Part shown: piece after piece, positions 24,510 through 33,865 of the stretch | Numbering within the stretch: the stretch's first letter is position 1 | Layout of the letters: each line of letters opens with the position of its first letter | Source of the DNA: JAITWN01 sp964437335 | GTDB taxonomy: Bacteria > Pseudomonadota > Gammaproteobacteria > SZUA-140 | Direction: 5' to 3' | Assembly: GCA_964437335.1 (NCBI GenBank) | Contig: CAYTGL010000008.1 | Coordinates: forward strand, 1-64,000 | Length of the DNA: 64,000 bases | Notes under the pieces: model-generated | Told to the model about the DNA's origin: nothing | The model's input: only the letters and a program-made list of their open reading frames with translations | Database searches by the model: none | Made by a program: the position numbers and the translations under genes

Positions 24510-26291
24510 ATGATGCTCTATAAAAGCACCGTCAGCACGTCGCAATGGCTCTCAGGCGTGCTTCACGCCTTCTTCCGGAAGCAACCTGTGACAACGACCG
24601 CCGTGATCGTGACGTCGGTGCTGTCCAGGATCACGAAACTTCTGGCATTCCTGCTGCCGCTTAAGGTTATTCTGCTGGCCGGCTCCAGCGGGGTGCCGAG
24701 ATATTTCCCGTTCATAGACCCGAATTACAAGATGGACTGGATAATCTGGCTGACCGCCGCAGCCTTCGTCTCCTATGGATTGAAGCTCGTTATGGATGCG
24801 CTGGCCAAAAGATTGTCTGAATCCGGCAGCGCCGAGGTGTTGCAGGAAGCGAATGAATTGACAGTCATTAAAAATCAGGTAGAGGAAGGGCGCATATACT
24901 ACATGATGATTTGCCAGGTATGCGCAAGCCTGATGTTCATTCTGATCGGAATTTCCGTCCTGTTATGGCTGAACATCAAGCTCGCCGGTGTTCTTGCGGG
25001 TCTCATGTTATCCCAATACATGTTCACTGCCTGGGCCATGAACGGTTCGGACAACGTCGATCCAGGAAAGCTCAGGAGATTTATTCAGGAAAGCACCGGC
25101 AACTATCTCTCGATCCTGGTATCCCTCAATTTTCTCCTTGGATTCCTCGTGATCCTCGCCCCATTCATGTCTGAAGGCGCCACCGGAAATATTCTGGTCG
25201 CGATCTTGTCGTTTGTTATTACCAGGCAGATCCTGGGCAATTCCGCAAGCATCATCAAATACACGACCTCCATGGCCAGCGAATACCACAAGGTTAACGC
25301 GCTCGTGTTCCGGGATTACCAGTTGGAAAAGATGCTCGGAAAGCTCGACAGGACGTTCAAGGACCTCTTTCACAAGTCAGTTCGTCAAGTCAGTGTGCAT
25401 AGGGAACTCGAACAATCCGGGAGGCGCCGTGATGATGTAGATGTGCAATGGACGGATTCGGCAATCAAGGGGGTTTATATCTTCAATATTTCCACAGAAA
25501 ACATGGAAGGCAGGGAGCATGAACTTTATCAGTTGCAGGTGACATCGCCAAGAATCATTCATCAGGTCGAATATGAGGATTTTCTATTCAGAAGCATTTC
25601 GAGAGGGCGGTTGAAGGCTCCGGAATTACTGTCATGCTACAAGGAAGGCCCGTTCGAATGCCGCATTTATGATCATGGATCTGGCGCCATGGTCAGCGAC
25701 CAGGAGTGGCGCAATGCCTATTTCGGACTGCTCGAACATTACTGGTCCTGCCAGCCACCCAAGAGCCTGATTACCTCTTATACGGCGTCTCATCTGCTTC
25801 TCGACAGCAGGTTGAACAGCGAACTGCTGGAAAGGCTCGGTGTCGCTGTGGACAGAGAATCGGAAGCCAGGACCTTGTCGGCTCTCCAGAGTCAGATCTC
25901 CCATATCAGAGACAGGGTTGCATCAATGCCGCTCTATGTTAACAATCTCTATGCCGACAGGTATAACGTTGTTCGATATGATACAGATGATTACCGCATG
26001 ATGTACTGGGGCCGTTGGACGCTGGAGCCCATTGGCGCAGTCCTGCCGCGCGCCCTCAATCTCGACAGATTGAATGACATGCTCGGCAACGCGAGCAAAT
26101 CCAGGAGTGATTGCCATGCGCCGATCGCCATCGATCATCTGCTTCTTGTGTCGCTGTGCAAACAGTTTGTAGATAAAATTGACAGGGAACGGTACAAATC
26201 CGCATTGCGTGTTGGAGAACATATACTGAAGAAACTGTCGACACCCGACATGGGCCACGCAGGAGCAGAGGGCCGCAGGTCATTGCGGTAG
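24510..26291 (+). CDS. Membrane protein with ABC-exporter-like transmembrane domain and unidentified C-terminal domain
   Basis: A 593-residue protein I cannot place in a named family. Hydrophobic segments at about 27-55, 75-95, 130-150, 152-172, 198-218 and 226-246, with long intervening helices, match the six-helix type I ABC exporter layout. No Walker A, signature (LSGGQ) or Walker B motif follows. Instead residues 300-580 form a soluble domain; its stretch PLYVNNLYADRYNVVRY, later YWGRWTLEPIG, faintly recalls the catalytic part of aminoglycoside-phosphotransferase-like kinases but lacks the HxD motif. It might be a transporter half, a glycan-kinase relative or a scaffold. It sits within the glycan operon, 44 bp after the methyltransferase. 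Confidence 0.6.
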   Translation: MMLYKSTVSTSQWLSGVLHAFFRKQPVTTTAVIVTSVLSRITKLLAFLLPLKVILLAGSSGVPRYFPFIDPNYKMDWIIWLTAAAFVSYGLKLVMDALAKRLSESGSAEVLQEANELTVIKNQVEEGRIYYMMICQVCASLMFILIGISVLLWLNIKLAGVLAGLMLSQYMFTAWAMNGSDNVDPGKLRRFIQESTGNYLSILVSLNFLLGFLVILAPFMSEGATGNILVAILSFVITRQILGNSASIIKYTTSMASEYHKVNALVFRDYQLEKMLGKLDRTFKDLFHKSVRQVSVHRELEQSGRRRDDVDVQWTDSAIKGVYIFNISTENMEGREHELYQLQVTSPRIIHQVEYEDFLFRSISRGRLKAPELLSCYKEGPFECRIYDHGSGAMVSDQEWRNAYFGLLEHYWSCQPPKSLITSYTASHLLLDSRLNSELLERLGVAVDRESEARTLSALQSQISHIRDRVASMPLYVNNLYADRYNVVRYDTDDYRMMYWGRWTLEPIGAVLPRALNLDRLNDMLGNASKSRSDCHAPIAIDHLLLVSLCKQFVDKIDRERYKSALRVGEHILKKLSTPDMGHAGAEGRRSLR

Positions 26292-26323
26292 TGTATGAAT
26301 ATTCCTGATGAAAGCACGCAGCC

Positions 26324-27499
26324 ATGAGTGCGGTCATCGATGAAAATGCATTGAACGTGACCAGGCGGCAGAAGCTGCTCTACTTCGTCACGGAAGACTG
26401 GTATTTCTGTTCTCACCGGCTGCCGCTTGCGATCGCCGCCAGAGAGGCCGGCTATGACGTCGCCGTGGTTACGCGCGTATGCGATCACGGCGAACTGATC
26501 AGAGATGCGGGCCTTACGCTGATCCCGTTCGACATGAGACGCGGCGGCCTCAATCCGTTTCGAGAGCTCGATACCGTGGTCCGCCTGATGCGTCTGTACC
26601 GGCGCGAAGCCCCGACGCTGGTCCATCATGTTGCAATAAAGCCGGTCTTGTACGGCAGCCTCGCTGCCAGGCTTGCGGGAGTACCGTTGGTCGTCAACAC
26701 GCTCGCAGGTATGGGCTGGCTGTTTTCTTCGGCCGGAAACCGGACGCACATGCTGAAATGGTATGTCCGGGAATTTCTGCGCCTGCAGTTGCGCAAGGGC
26801 ATTACCGTCGTGCAGAACCCGGATGACGTGCGACTGCTGCTGCAGTTGGGGATAGACGAATCGCATATCCGGCATATCGCGGGTTCCGGCGTCGATCTCA
26901 CACGCTTCATGCCGGGACCGGAACCCGAAGGCGATCCCGTCGTCGTTCTGCCGGCGCGATTGTTGTGGAACAAGGGCGTCGGTCAATTCGTCGATGCCGC
27001 CAGATTGTTGCGAAGGCGCGGCGTCAAGGCGCGATTCATCCTCGCGGGGAAGCCGGATGCGGTTAACCCGTCATCGATAGACCCGAGGCAGATTGCCGAA
27101 TGGGCCGAGGAAGGCGTCGTCGAATGCCCGGGATGGGTGGATGATATGCCGAAATTGCTGGCGGCAAGCCATATTGTGTGCCTGCCTTCGTACAGGGAAG
27201 GGTTGCCAAAGTCGCTGATCGAGGCCAGCGCTGCGGGGCGAGCTATTGTCACAACGGATGTGCCCGGCTGCCGCGATGTGGTGCGCAACGGCGACAACGG
27301 CCTGCTGATCCCGCCCTATGAGGTGGTGACGCTCGCCGCTGCCCTGCAGCGCCTCATAGAAGACAACGAGCTGCGGCGGCGTATGGGGGCGCGAGGCCGC
27401 ATCCGTGCGGAACAGGAATTCGGGCTGGAGCACGTGATCCCGGCGACACTGGAGATCTATCGCGCGTGGCTGGCGGCGGCGAATAATGCCTTAACATGA
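26324..27499 (+). CDS. Glycosyltransferase family 4
   Basis: A 391-residue GT-B retaining glycosyltransferase. The N-terminal domain begins LLYFVTEDWYFCSHRLPLA. The C-terminal nucleotide-sugar domain has LPARLLWNKGV, SYREGLPKSLIEASAAGRAIVTTDVPG (the E-x7-E region) and NGLLIPP. Close relatives of this form act on undecaprenyl-linked sugars in capsule, O-antigen and protein-glycan loci. Acceptor and donor cannot be read from sequence. The stop overlaps the next glycosyltransferase by 4 bases. Confidence 0.92.
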   Translation: MSAVIDENALNVTRRQKLLYFVTEDWYFCSHRLPLAIAAREAGYDVAVVTRVCDHGELIRDAGLTLIPFDMRRGGLNPFRELDTVVRLMRLYRREAPTLVHHVAIKPVLYGSLAARLAGVPLVVNTLAGMGWLFSSAGNRTHMLKWYVREFLRLQLRKGITVVQNPDDVRLLLQLGIDESHIRHIAGSGVDLTRFMPGPEPEGDPVVVLPARLLWNKGVGQFVDAARLLRRRGVKARFILAGKPDAVNPSSIDPRQIAEWAEEGVVECPGWVDDMPKLLAASHIVCLPSYREGLPKSLIEASAAGRAIVTTDVPGCRDVVRNGDNGLLIPPYEVVTLAAALQRLIEDNELRRRMGARGRIRAEQEFGLEHVIPATLEIYRAWLAAANNALT

Positions 27500-28299
27500 T
27501 TGCGGAGACCGCATTAGTGCACCATCGTACTTCCATAGCCCAGGAGTCTTTGTCATTGCATGGGCTCGTTTCCGTCGTGACGCCGGTGCGTAATTCCTGC
27601 ACCGTCATCGACAGGGCGATTCGTTCTGTCGCCGACCAGACCGTGCGGGCCCTGGAGCACATCATCATCGACGACGGTTCCAGCGACGACACCGCGGGCA
27701 TCATCAACGAGCTGCGGGAAGAATATCCCCATATACGATACCTGCATCAAAGCTGGCGCGGCGCCGCATCCGCGCGGAATCTCGGAATAGAGCAGGCCAG
27801 GGGCAAATATATCGCCTTTCTGGACAGCGACGACATGTGGCTGGAGAACAAGCTCGAACGCCAGATCGGCTTCATGGAGCAGACCGGCGCGCTCTTTTCC
27901 TATGGCGATTACCAGGTCTTCGACCCGAAGACGCAACGGGTCATTCGTGAATGCCGACCGCCGGACCGCGTCGACCATTACGACCTGCTGAATGGCTGTC
28001 CGATCGGCTGTCTTACCGCCTCGTACAATCAGGAGCAACTCGGCAAGATCTACATGCCGCTGGTCCGGCGCGGCCAGGACTGGGGGCTCTGGCTGGCGCT
28101 GACGCGCAACGGGACACCCGCCCTCAAATACCCTGGAGTAGAAGCGGTCTATTTTTCCCGCGCGGGATCGCTGTCAAGCAACAAGCTGCTCAAGTGCCTG
28201 GATATCTACCGCATATATCGCGAGCATGAGCAGATCAATCCACTGCTGGCAATGCAATATCTGACGCGTTTTGCATGGGCCAAACTCTGGAAGCTATGA
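27496..28299 (+). CDS. Glycosyltransferase family 2
   Basis: A 267-residue GT-A enzyme. After a short N-terminal extension it has VSVVTPVRN, HIIIDDGSSDDT, SARNLGIEQARGKYIAFLDSDDMW (the DxD metal site) and a GQDW motif near the base position. It overlaps the GT4 gene as ATGA. It probably adds one sugar of the repeat unit. Donor and acceptor are not evident. Confidence 0.92.
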   Translation: MIAETALVHHRTSIAQESLSLHGLVSVVTPVRNSCTVIDRAIRSVADQTVRALEHIIIDDGSSDDTAGIINELREEYPHIRYLHQSWRGAASARNLGIEQARGKYIAFLDSDDMWLENKLERQIGFMEQTGALFSYGDYQVFDPKTQRVIRECRPPDRVDHYDLLNGCPIGCLTASYNQEQLGKIYMPLVRRGQDWGLWLALTRNGTPALKYPGVEAVYFSRAGSLSSNKLLKCLDIYRIYREHEQINPLLAMQYLTRFAWAKLWKL

Positions 28300-28457
28300 C
28301 CACGGTGATCGCCGACGGCGGCGGTACTGGACCCCCTTGGGTCTCGAATGCTACTCTTTAACCCCGGAGACCTGAAGGGGTTGGGGTACGCAGGGATGCG
28401 ACAGTGGTCGCAAGCCGTCCGCACCACTCCGGGACCAGGGTGTACAGAGAAGGACCC

Positions 28458-29330
28458 ATGAGCGTCAGGTTTTCGATCGTTGTCCCTGTTTACAACCAAT
28501 GGCATCTCGTGCCGCGTCTGCTGCATAGCCTGGCTCGGCAAACCGGGATGAGCGGCAAATTCGAGCTGCTGCTGGTTGACAACGGCTCGCGGGAATTCCG
28601 CCCTCCATCTGACCTGCCTTCCTGTGCAAGACTGCTCGTCTGCGAGACACCCGGATCCTATGCTGCCAGGAACAAGGGCATTGAACATGCCCGGGGGAAC
28701 TGGCTGATCTTCACGGACGCCGACTGTGCGCCGGCCGACGGCTGGATCGAGGAAATAGATCGCGCGGTTTCATCGCCCGATGGAGAAACGACGCTGTTCG
28801 CCGGAGCGGTGCAAGTGGTGGCCGAGGGTGACAATGAGCCGAACTCCTACCAGATCTATGACATGGTCAAGGGGATACCCCAGAAGCACTATGTGCGCCG
28901 GGGATACGGGGCCACCGCGAATCTTTGCGTACCGGCCAAGGTTATTAGAGCCATCGGCTCGTTCAATCCTGATTTATATTCCGGCGGTGATGCCGATCTG
29001 TGCCGACGCGCACGCGCGAATGGTTACGGATTGAGCTATCTGCCGGAGGCACGGGTCACTCATCCGGCCCGCGATTCCTGGAAGGCGCTGGTTACAAAGG
29101 CCAGAAGGGTAAAGGGTGGGCAACTGACCGCTGGCACCTCGTACAGGCGGACCATGTACTTTGTCCGCAGCTTCATGCCGCCTATCCTCGCCGCCTGCCG
29201 TTTCCTGGGCCGGCGTGAATTGCCCAACCGGTTCAGGATTATCGCAATAGCGGTCCAGCTTCGAATGTGGGTGGTTGATATGCGGGAGGCGCTCAGAGTG
29301 AGCTTCGGCGCCCACCCCGAGCGCAAATAG
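28458..29330 (+). CDS. Glycosyltransferase family 2
   Basis: A 290-residue GT-A enzyme: FSIVVPVYNQWHLVPRLLHSL, ELLLVDNGSRE, YAARNKGIEHARGNWLIFTDADC (DAD metal site), and a SGGDADLCRRA segment. The start at 28458 has a strong ribosome binding site (agaagga); upstream in-frame sequence from 28404 is not conserved. The 158-bp gap before it is non-coding and may carry a weak hairpin (AACCCC / GGGGTT) but no clear promoter. Confidence 0.9.
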   Translation: MSVRFSIVVPVYNQWHLVPRLLHSLARQTGMSGKFELLLVDNGSREFRPPSDLPSCARLLVCETPGSYAARNKGIEHARGNWLIFTDADCAPADGWIEEIDRAVSSPDGETTLFAGAVQVVAEGDNEPNSYQIYDMVKGIPQKHYVRRGYGATANLCVPAKVIRAIGSFNPDLYSGGDADLCRRARANGYGLSYLPEARVTHPARDSWKALVTKARRVKGGQLTAGTSYRRTMYFVRSFMPPILAACRFLGRRELPNRFRIIAIAVQLRMWVVDMREALRVSFGAHPERK

Positions 29331-29435
29331 GGGCTTTGCTGTACCTCATAATGACACGATCGGATGCAAATCCCGATCGGTCCTTTCGATGTCCCGATCC
29401 GCTTGCAGGGATACCAAAAGAATTAGTGTATTTAT

Positions 29436-32021
29436 ATGAATCACTTGAATAAATCTCTCGTTCGCATTGCCTTTCGGACATGCCCAAGACAACTTCGCCA
29501 CTATATTCGGGATCGGTTACCTCCCGACAAGGTAAAGCAGATCAGGGACCTACTTTCCAATAAGGAAATTCGCAGATTCCAGGAGGCTACCAAAGCCAGT
29601 CGGCTGGAGACAAAGCTGTGGGGCGGCTTCTCTGCCCAGGCTCGCAAAGAGCTCGAAGCTCTCAAGCTTGATCCGAAGACTGACAAGCGAAATATGTCGG
29701 AGGCGGCGATGGCGCTGGCACGCTGGTACTTTTTCCAGGGGAAGATAAGAAGAGCCTATGACAACACCGTTCTGGCGCGTGTCTCGGGGATGAAAGCTAA
29801 CGATCTGAGTCAGATTCTGCTGGAATTCGATTGCTTGATGATCATGAAAAAACAGGAACTCGCTCGGCATGTGATCGAGTGGAATCTCGGGCGCAGACGC
29901 CGCGAGATGAGCCCTCATCTTGTACTTGCAATGTCAAATACGTATTCAACCTATCAAGGCCCAATCGACTCCGCGAACGACGTCAAGCGACTAGAATGGA
30001 TAAATTTCCTGTATGAAAGGCGCCAACTTTCAAAACTGCGCATGCGTGACGATTTGACCTCCTTGGGCTTTGACAATCTGGACTCAGAAGACGTACAAAC
30101 GGCTATCCCCGCAGATAAGCAACCTCTGGTCACGGTGATTGTGCCGGCCTATCAGGCCGAGCGCACCTTGCACATTGCCCTAGACAGCCTGCTCAGGCAG
30201 ACGTGGAGAAATCTGGAGATAATAGTAGTTGACGATGCGAGCCTGGACGGGACTTTCGCATTGGCAGAAAAGTACGCTGCGCACGATTCCAGGGTTATCG
30301 CATTGCGCCAGAATACCAACCGCGGGTCGTATGCAGCGAGAAACGCTGGCCTGCGCCGATCGAGCGGAGAGTTCATAACGACACATGATTCGGATGACTG
30401 GTCCCACCCGCAAAAAATCGAGATCCAGGTGACGAATTTGCTCAACAATCCCGACGTGATTGCCAACGTCACATATTGGGTCCGGGCATTCTCGCATCTT
30501 TATTTTCGCGGAACGTCCAGACCTTCCGGGCAACTGCTCCAGTGGAACCACTCGTCCTTGCTGATGCGCAGAAGCGATCTGCTTGCGCTGGGCGGGTGGG
30601 ACGAAATCCGCGTATCCGCGGACACCGAGTTGATACGCCGCCTTGAACACGCCAAGAAGAGGAAGATATTCAGGCTTTATCCGGATATCCCCTTATCGTT
30701 CGCTCTTGAGAATCCGGGTACTCTGACCCGGTCCGGACATACGCATGTCAGAACCCTCTATCATGGCGTGCGCCGGGAATACCATGAAGCAGCCAGGCAC
30801 TGGCTGAGTCAGACCGAGTCCTTTGATCTGGAGCCTTACAGGCGGGAGGAAAAGAGGCCTTTTCCGGCGCCAAGCTTGATCAGAGCCGAACACAATCCGG
30901 TTATTGACCTAGACTTACTGTTCATCATGGATTTCAATCTCGAAGGCGGCGCGTATGTGTCAACCATGAACTATATAGGCGCTGCGATAAGAGAAGGCTA
31001 CTCAGTCGGCGTATTTCACTGGCGACGTTATGATCTGGACGTCACGCGGCTGCTCAGAAAAGAATTGCGCCAAATGGCGCAGGAAGGCAGCATACATATC
31101 GTCACTCCGGGTGAGCAGGTCAGGGCGCCGACGGTCCTTGTCGGTTATCCAGTTGTTCTCCAGAACATTATTGATCTGCCTCCCGTCATAGATCTCGAGA
31201 GGTTTTATATTATCACCAACCAAATGTCGTCGCGGCTTTACAGTGGTGGCGATGTGCAGTACTGCCCGGCAACAGTGTCTTCGAATGTCCGCTCGCTATT
31301 CGGCATTGAACCTGTCTGGATTCCGATATCAGGCCTTGTCCATGAGCTTATGGAAAAGGATGGAAGATACCAGTCCATACACCCGGATATCTGGACACCA
31401 TTGATTGATATAAATTCATCGTGTCATTCGCCGCTGGAATGGCGGGGGCAAGTTCGTGACCGACCTGCGGTAGGTAGGCATGCGAGAGATCATTACACCA
31501 AGTGGCCGGCAACCCCGCAGGGAGTGACGGATGCGTATTGCGCAGGCAAACCCTGTGATGTATTTCTTCTCGGCGGAGCTACCAAGGCCACCGAAGTAAT
31601 CGGAAGGCTGCCCGAGAACTGGAATGTTCTCGACTTTGGCTCTATGAATACGAGAGATTTTCTCGATAATCTGGATTTTTTCATTCACTATCCGCACGAG
31701 GATTACATAGAAGAGTTCGGGCGATCAGTGATTGAAGCGATGGCGGCTGGCGTCCCCACTATTCTGCCCCCGGTGTTTGAGAAGACCTTTGGATCGGCAT
31801 CTTTGTATGCTGACAGCACCGATGTCTGGTCAGTCGTTTCCAGTGTCTGGGCGGATGAAAATACCTATATTGCTCGCGCCCAAGCCGGCCGGGGCTATGT
31901 TCTCGCCAGATCCGGATGGGAGAACTTCAGGACTAGACTCGAACGGCTCTCTGATAAGTTCCCAACACGAGGCATTCGAAGAGACCGCTGTGATGCAAAA
32001 ATGATTTCGGAAGCTCCATGA
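29436..32021 (+). CDS. Multidomain protein with GT2 and GT4-like glycosyltransferase domains
   Basis: An 861-residue protein. Residues 1-220 are basic and helical, with TPR-like features (ALARWYFFQGKIRRAYDNTV). Residues 231-360 are a GT2 domain: VTVIVPAYQ, IIVVDDASLDGT, YAARNAGL and THDSDDW (318-322). About 500-850 looks like a GT-B domain, ending with EEFGRSVIEAMAAGVPTILPP. Two catalytic domains in one chain suggest it builds a disaccharide or alternating polymer. Codon and base use is closer to neutral GC than the flanking backbone. Its TGA overlaps the next ATG (ATGA at 32018). Confidence 0.85.
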   Translation: MNHLNKSLVRIAFRTCPRQLRHYIRDRLPPDKVKQIRDLLSNKEIRRFQEATKASRLETKLWGGFSAQARKELEALKLDPKTDKRNMSEAAMALARWYFFQGKIRRAYDNTVLARVSGMKANDLSQILLEFDCLMIMKKQELARHVIEWNLGRRRREMSPHLVLAMSNTYSTYQGPIDSANDVKRLEWINFLYERRQLSKLRMRDDLTSLGFDNLDSEDVQTAIPADKQPLVTVIVPAYQAERTLHIALDSLLRQTWRNLEIIVVDDASLDGTFALAEKYAAHDSRVIALRQNTNRGSYAARNAGLRRSSGEFITTHDSDDWSHPQKIEIQVTNLLNNPDVIANVTYWVRAFSHLYFRGTSRPSGQLLQWNHSSLLMRRSDLLALGGWDEIRVSADTELIRRLEHAKKRKIFRLYPDIPLSFALENPGTLTRSGHTHVRTLYHGVRREYHEAARHWLSQTESFDLEPYRREEKRPFPAPSLIRAEHNPVIDLDLLFIMDFNLEGGAYVSTMNYIGAAIREGYSVGVFHWRRYDLDVTRLLRKELRQMAQEGSIHIVTPGEQVRAPTVLVGYPVVLQNIIDLPPVIDLERFYIITNQMSSRLYSGGDVQYCPATVSSNVRSLFGIEPVWIPISGLVHELMEKDGRYQSIHPDIWTPLIDINSSCHSPLEWRGQVRDRPAVGRHARDHYTKWPATPQGVTDAYCAGKPCDVFLLGGATKATEVIGRLPENWNVLDFGSMNTRDFLDNLDFFIHYPHEDYIEEFGRSVIEAMAAGVPTILPPVFEKTFGSASLYADSTDVWSVVSSVWADENTYIARAQAGRGYVLARSGWENFRTRLERLSDKFPTRGIRRDRCDAKMISEAP

Positions 32022-32185
32022 CCAGCCAAATCATATCGACGTTTGCGTGGCCGGCCAGATTGGGGAGAAAGTTCATCAGGGTGACGCCGCTGTCTATATT
32101 ATCAGTTGTGGTGGGGATACTCGTCTCCCAGATCTCCATGAGGGGCAATTTTGAGTGCATCACGTCTGCTCGAGTTTTCAAGTAA
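32018..32185 (+). pseudogene. 55-residue reading frame, probable truncated membrane-protein gene
   Basis: This frame starts as ATGA on the stop of the preceding gene, so it has the right position for a real operon gene. It encodes a basic N-terminus and one hydrophobic segment (VTPLSILSVVVGILVSQISM) and stops at TAA 32183-32185, just where the A/T-rich cassette begins. The first residues resemble in character the first membrane helix region of the protein encoded at 24510 (VTTTAVIVTSVLSRITKLL). I infer a truncated copy cut by insertion of the cassette. It could instead be a genuine small membrane protein. Confidence 0.4.
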
Positions 32186-32222
32186 AGGCTTCAACGCCCC
32201 CTATTTTCTAAAGATGTATTAA

Positions 32223-32930
32223 ATGATTAATAATATGAAATCGGTTTTGGACAGATTGTTTTTCAAGAGAAAGAACATCGTATCAGAACCTGGTAACGCA
32301 CCTGATTTTGAACCTAAGATAGCTTTTCTCAGCTCTCGTGAATACTGGGAAACACGCTATGCTAGAGGAGGCAGATCTGGGAAAGGATCGTATGGAAATC
32401 TTGCTAAATATAAGGCTGATGTAATAAACAACTTTGTTAAATATAATGACATCCAAAGTGTCATGGAGTTTGGCTGTGGAGATGGAAACCAACTATCTCT
32501 TGCAGTCTATCCGCGTTATTTCGGATACGATGTCAGCAATACAGTCATTGCAAAATGCCGAGGAATTTTTAGTAATGATACATCTAAGGCATTTGATTTA
32601 ATGGAGAATTATAAAGGCGAGAAAACTGAGTTATCACTCTCTCTTGATGTTATCTATCATCTTGTCGAAGATGAAGTATACGCTGAGTATATGAATCGCC
32701 TTTTTGATTCATCAATCAAATACGTGATTGTGTATTCAAGCAACCATAATAGCCTAGACCCCAAGAATCCGCATATTCGGCATAGAAAGTTCAGTGAATG
32801 GGTCTCTATAAAGAGACCGGATTTTGTTTTGATGAAAAGAATAAAAAATGAGCTTTCAGAAATGGCCAGGCGCTCAGGCGACAAAACAGATTTCTCTCCA
32901 TCTGATTTCTATGTTTATCAAAAAACATAA
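32223..32930 (+). CDS. Class I SAM-dependent methyltransferase
   Basis: A 235-residue protein with SAM motif I at 82-88 (EFGCGDG), then FGYDVS (motif II-like) and SLDVIYHL at motif IV. It may methylate a sugar or a lipid-linked intermediate. The gene is visibly A/T-rich compared with nearly everything else in the window, as is the following gene 2 bp downstream, pointing to recent transfer as a pair. No close named family is claimed. Confidence 0.8.
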   Translation: MINNMKSVLDRLFFKRKNIVSEPGNAPDFEPKIAFLSSREYWETRYARGGRSGKGSYGNLAKYKADVINNFVKYNDIQSVMEFGCGDGNQLSLAVYPRYFGYDVSNTVIAKCRGIFSNDTSKAFDLMENYKGEKTELSLSLDVIYHLVEDEVYAEYMNRLFDSSIKYVIVYSSNHNSLDPKNPHIRHRKFSEWVSIKRPDFVLMKRIKNELSEMARRSGDKTDFSPSDFYVYQKT

Positions 32931-32932
32931 CC

Positions 32933-33865
32933 ATGAGTATAAGATCTCTTGAAAGGGCTCGCCTTCTGGAAATAACCGGTGCGGCAGAACCAACGACACC
33001 GTCAGTAACCATAGCTTTTGCTTTGGATAAAGAATACCTAGAGTATTTTAAGGTAATGCTCCAAAGCATGGCTATGAGAAACACCCTCCCGGACTGTCCG
33101 ATTGCAGTATATTCAGATGATCCTGATGTATTCGATGATCCTGTTGTAAGGATAACCGCAGACAAACTTTGCCTGATGAGCGGCGAGAAGAAAAATCTTA
33201 TATATGATCTTGCTAGAAATAATGTCAAACGCTCCGAACGCTCTAAGTGGAACAAAGGAACTTTTTTGAAGTGGTCGGTTTTTGAGCCGCAGGAGACCGA
33301 TCGACTTCTTTTCCTCGATGTAGATATGCTCTGCATAGGAAAACTTGAGCCATTACTTGATCTGAAACTTGAGGCTCCATTTGTTTGTTGTCCTCAATTC
33401 CAGAAAACTATAAAAGAAAATGAAAATGGCCCGTTTGGTTCTGATGTAATTGCAAAATCTCTGAGGGATATGCTCGATGGAGAGTTTCAAGGCCGTCATA
33501 CTTGGCGAATAAATAGCGGCATGATGCTGATCGGAAAACCTTTATTGAGCCATGATTTTTTTCAGGACTTAACAGAATATGCTAAAACTCGGGTGGCATT
33601 TCATGAGCAAGAGCATTTAAGCAATTTCTTCCGGGATAACCCTGATCTAAGAATAATGGTTTCATCTGCCTACAATTTCCAAGAAATGTATCTAGACAAG
33701 GTTTCTGCGATCGACCAAAACGAAATTCTTGCCCGTGTAACTGTGCTTCACTATGCTGGTGGCGCGAAACCTTGGAATATCAATCCTGCAAAAATGGATC
33801 GACCCTCTCTTTCTTTATGGCATAAATATCGAACGGCCAGTATGCGGTTGTTGTCCGTGAGGTAA
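32933..33865 (+). CDS. Glycosyltransferase family 8-like protein
   Basis: A 310-residue retaining GT-A enzyme. It has VTIAFALDKEYLEYFKVML, the DxD metal site FLDVDMLCIG (Asp129, Asp131), NSGMMLIGK, and the C-terminal HYAGGAKPWN motif, which fits the HxxGxxKPW signature of GT8. GT8 members in surface-glycan loci transfer glucose or galactose. Like its neighbour it is A/T-rich. It ends at the border of the 33866-34332 non-coding remnant region. Confidence 0.85.
   Translation: MSIRSLERARLLEITGAAEPTTPSVTIAFALDKEYLEYFKVMLQSMAMRNTLPDCPIAVYSDDPDVFDDPVVRITADKLCLMSGEKKNLIYDLARNNVKRSERSKWNKGTFLKWSVFEPQETDRLLFLDVDMLCIGKLEPLLDLKLEAPFVCCPQFQKTIKENENGPFGSDVIAKSLRDMLDGEFQGRHTWRINSGMMLIGKPLLSHDFFQDLTEYAKTRVAFHEQEHLSNFFRDNPDLRIMVSSAYNFQEMYLDKVSAIDQNEILARVTVLHYAGGAKPWNINPAKMDRPSLSLWHKYRTASMRLLSVR

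Noticed and set aside
29403..29435. Promoter TTGCAG...TATTTA before the 861-residue glycosyltransferase gene
   Set aside because: The -10 would touch the start codon, and the -35 and -10 matches are weak.
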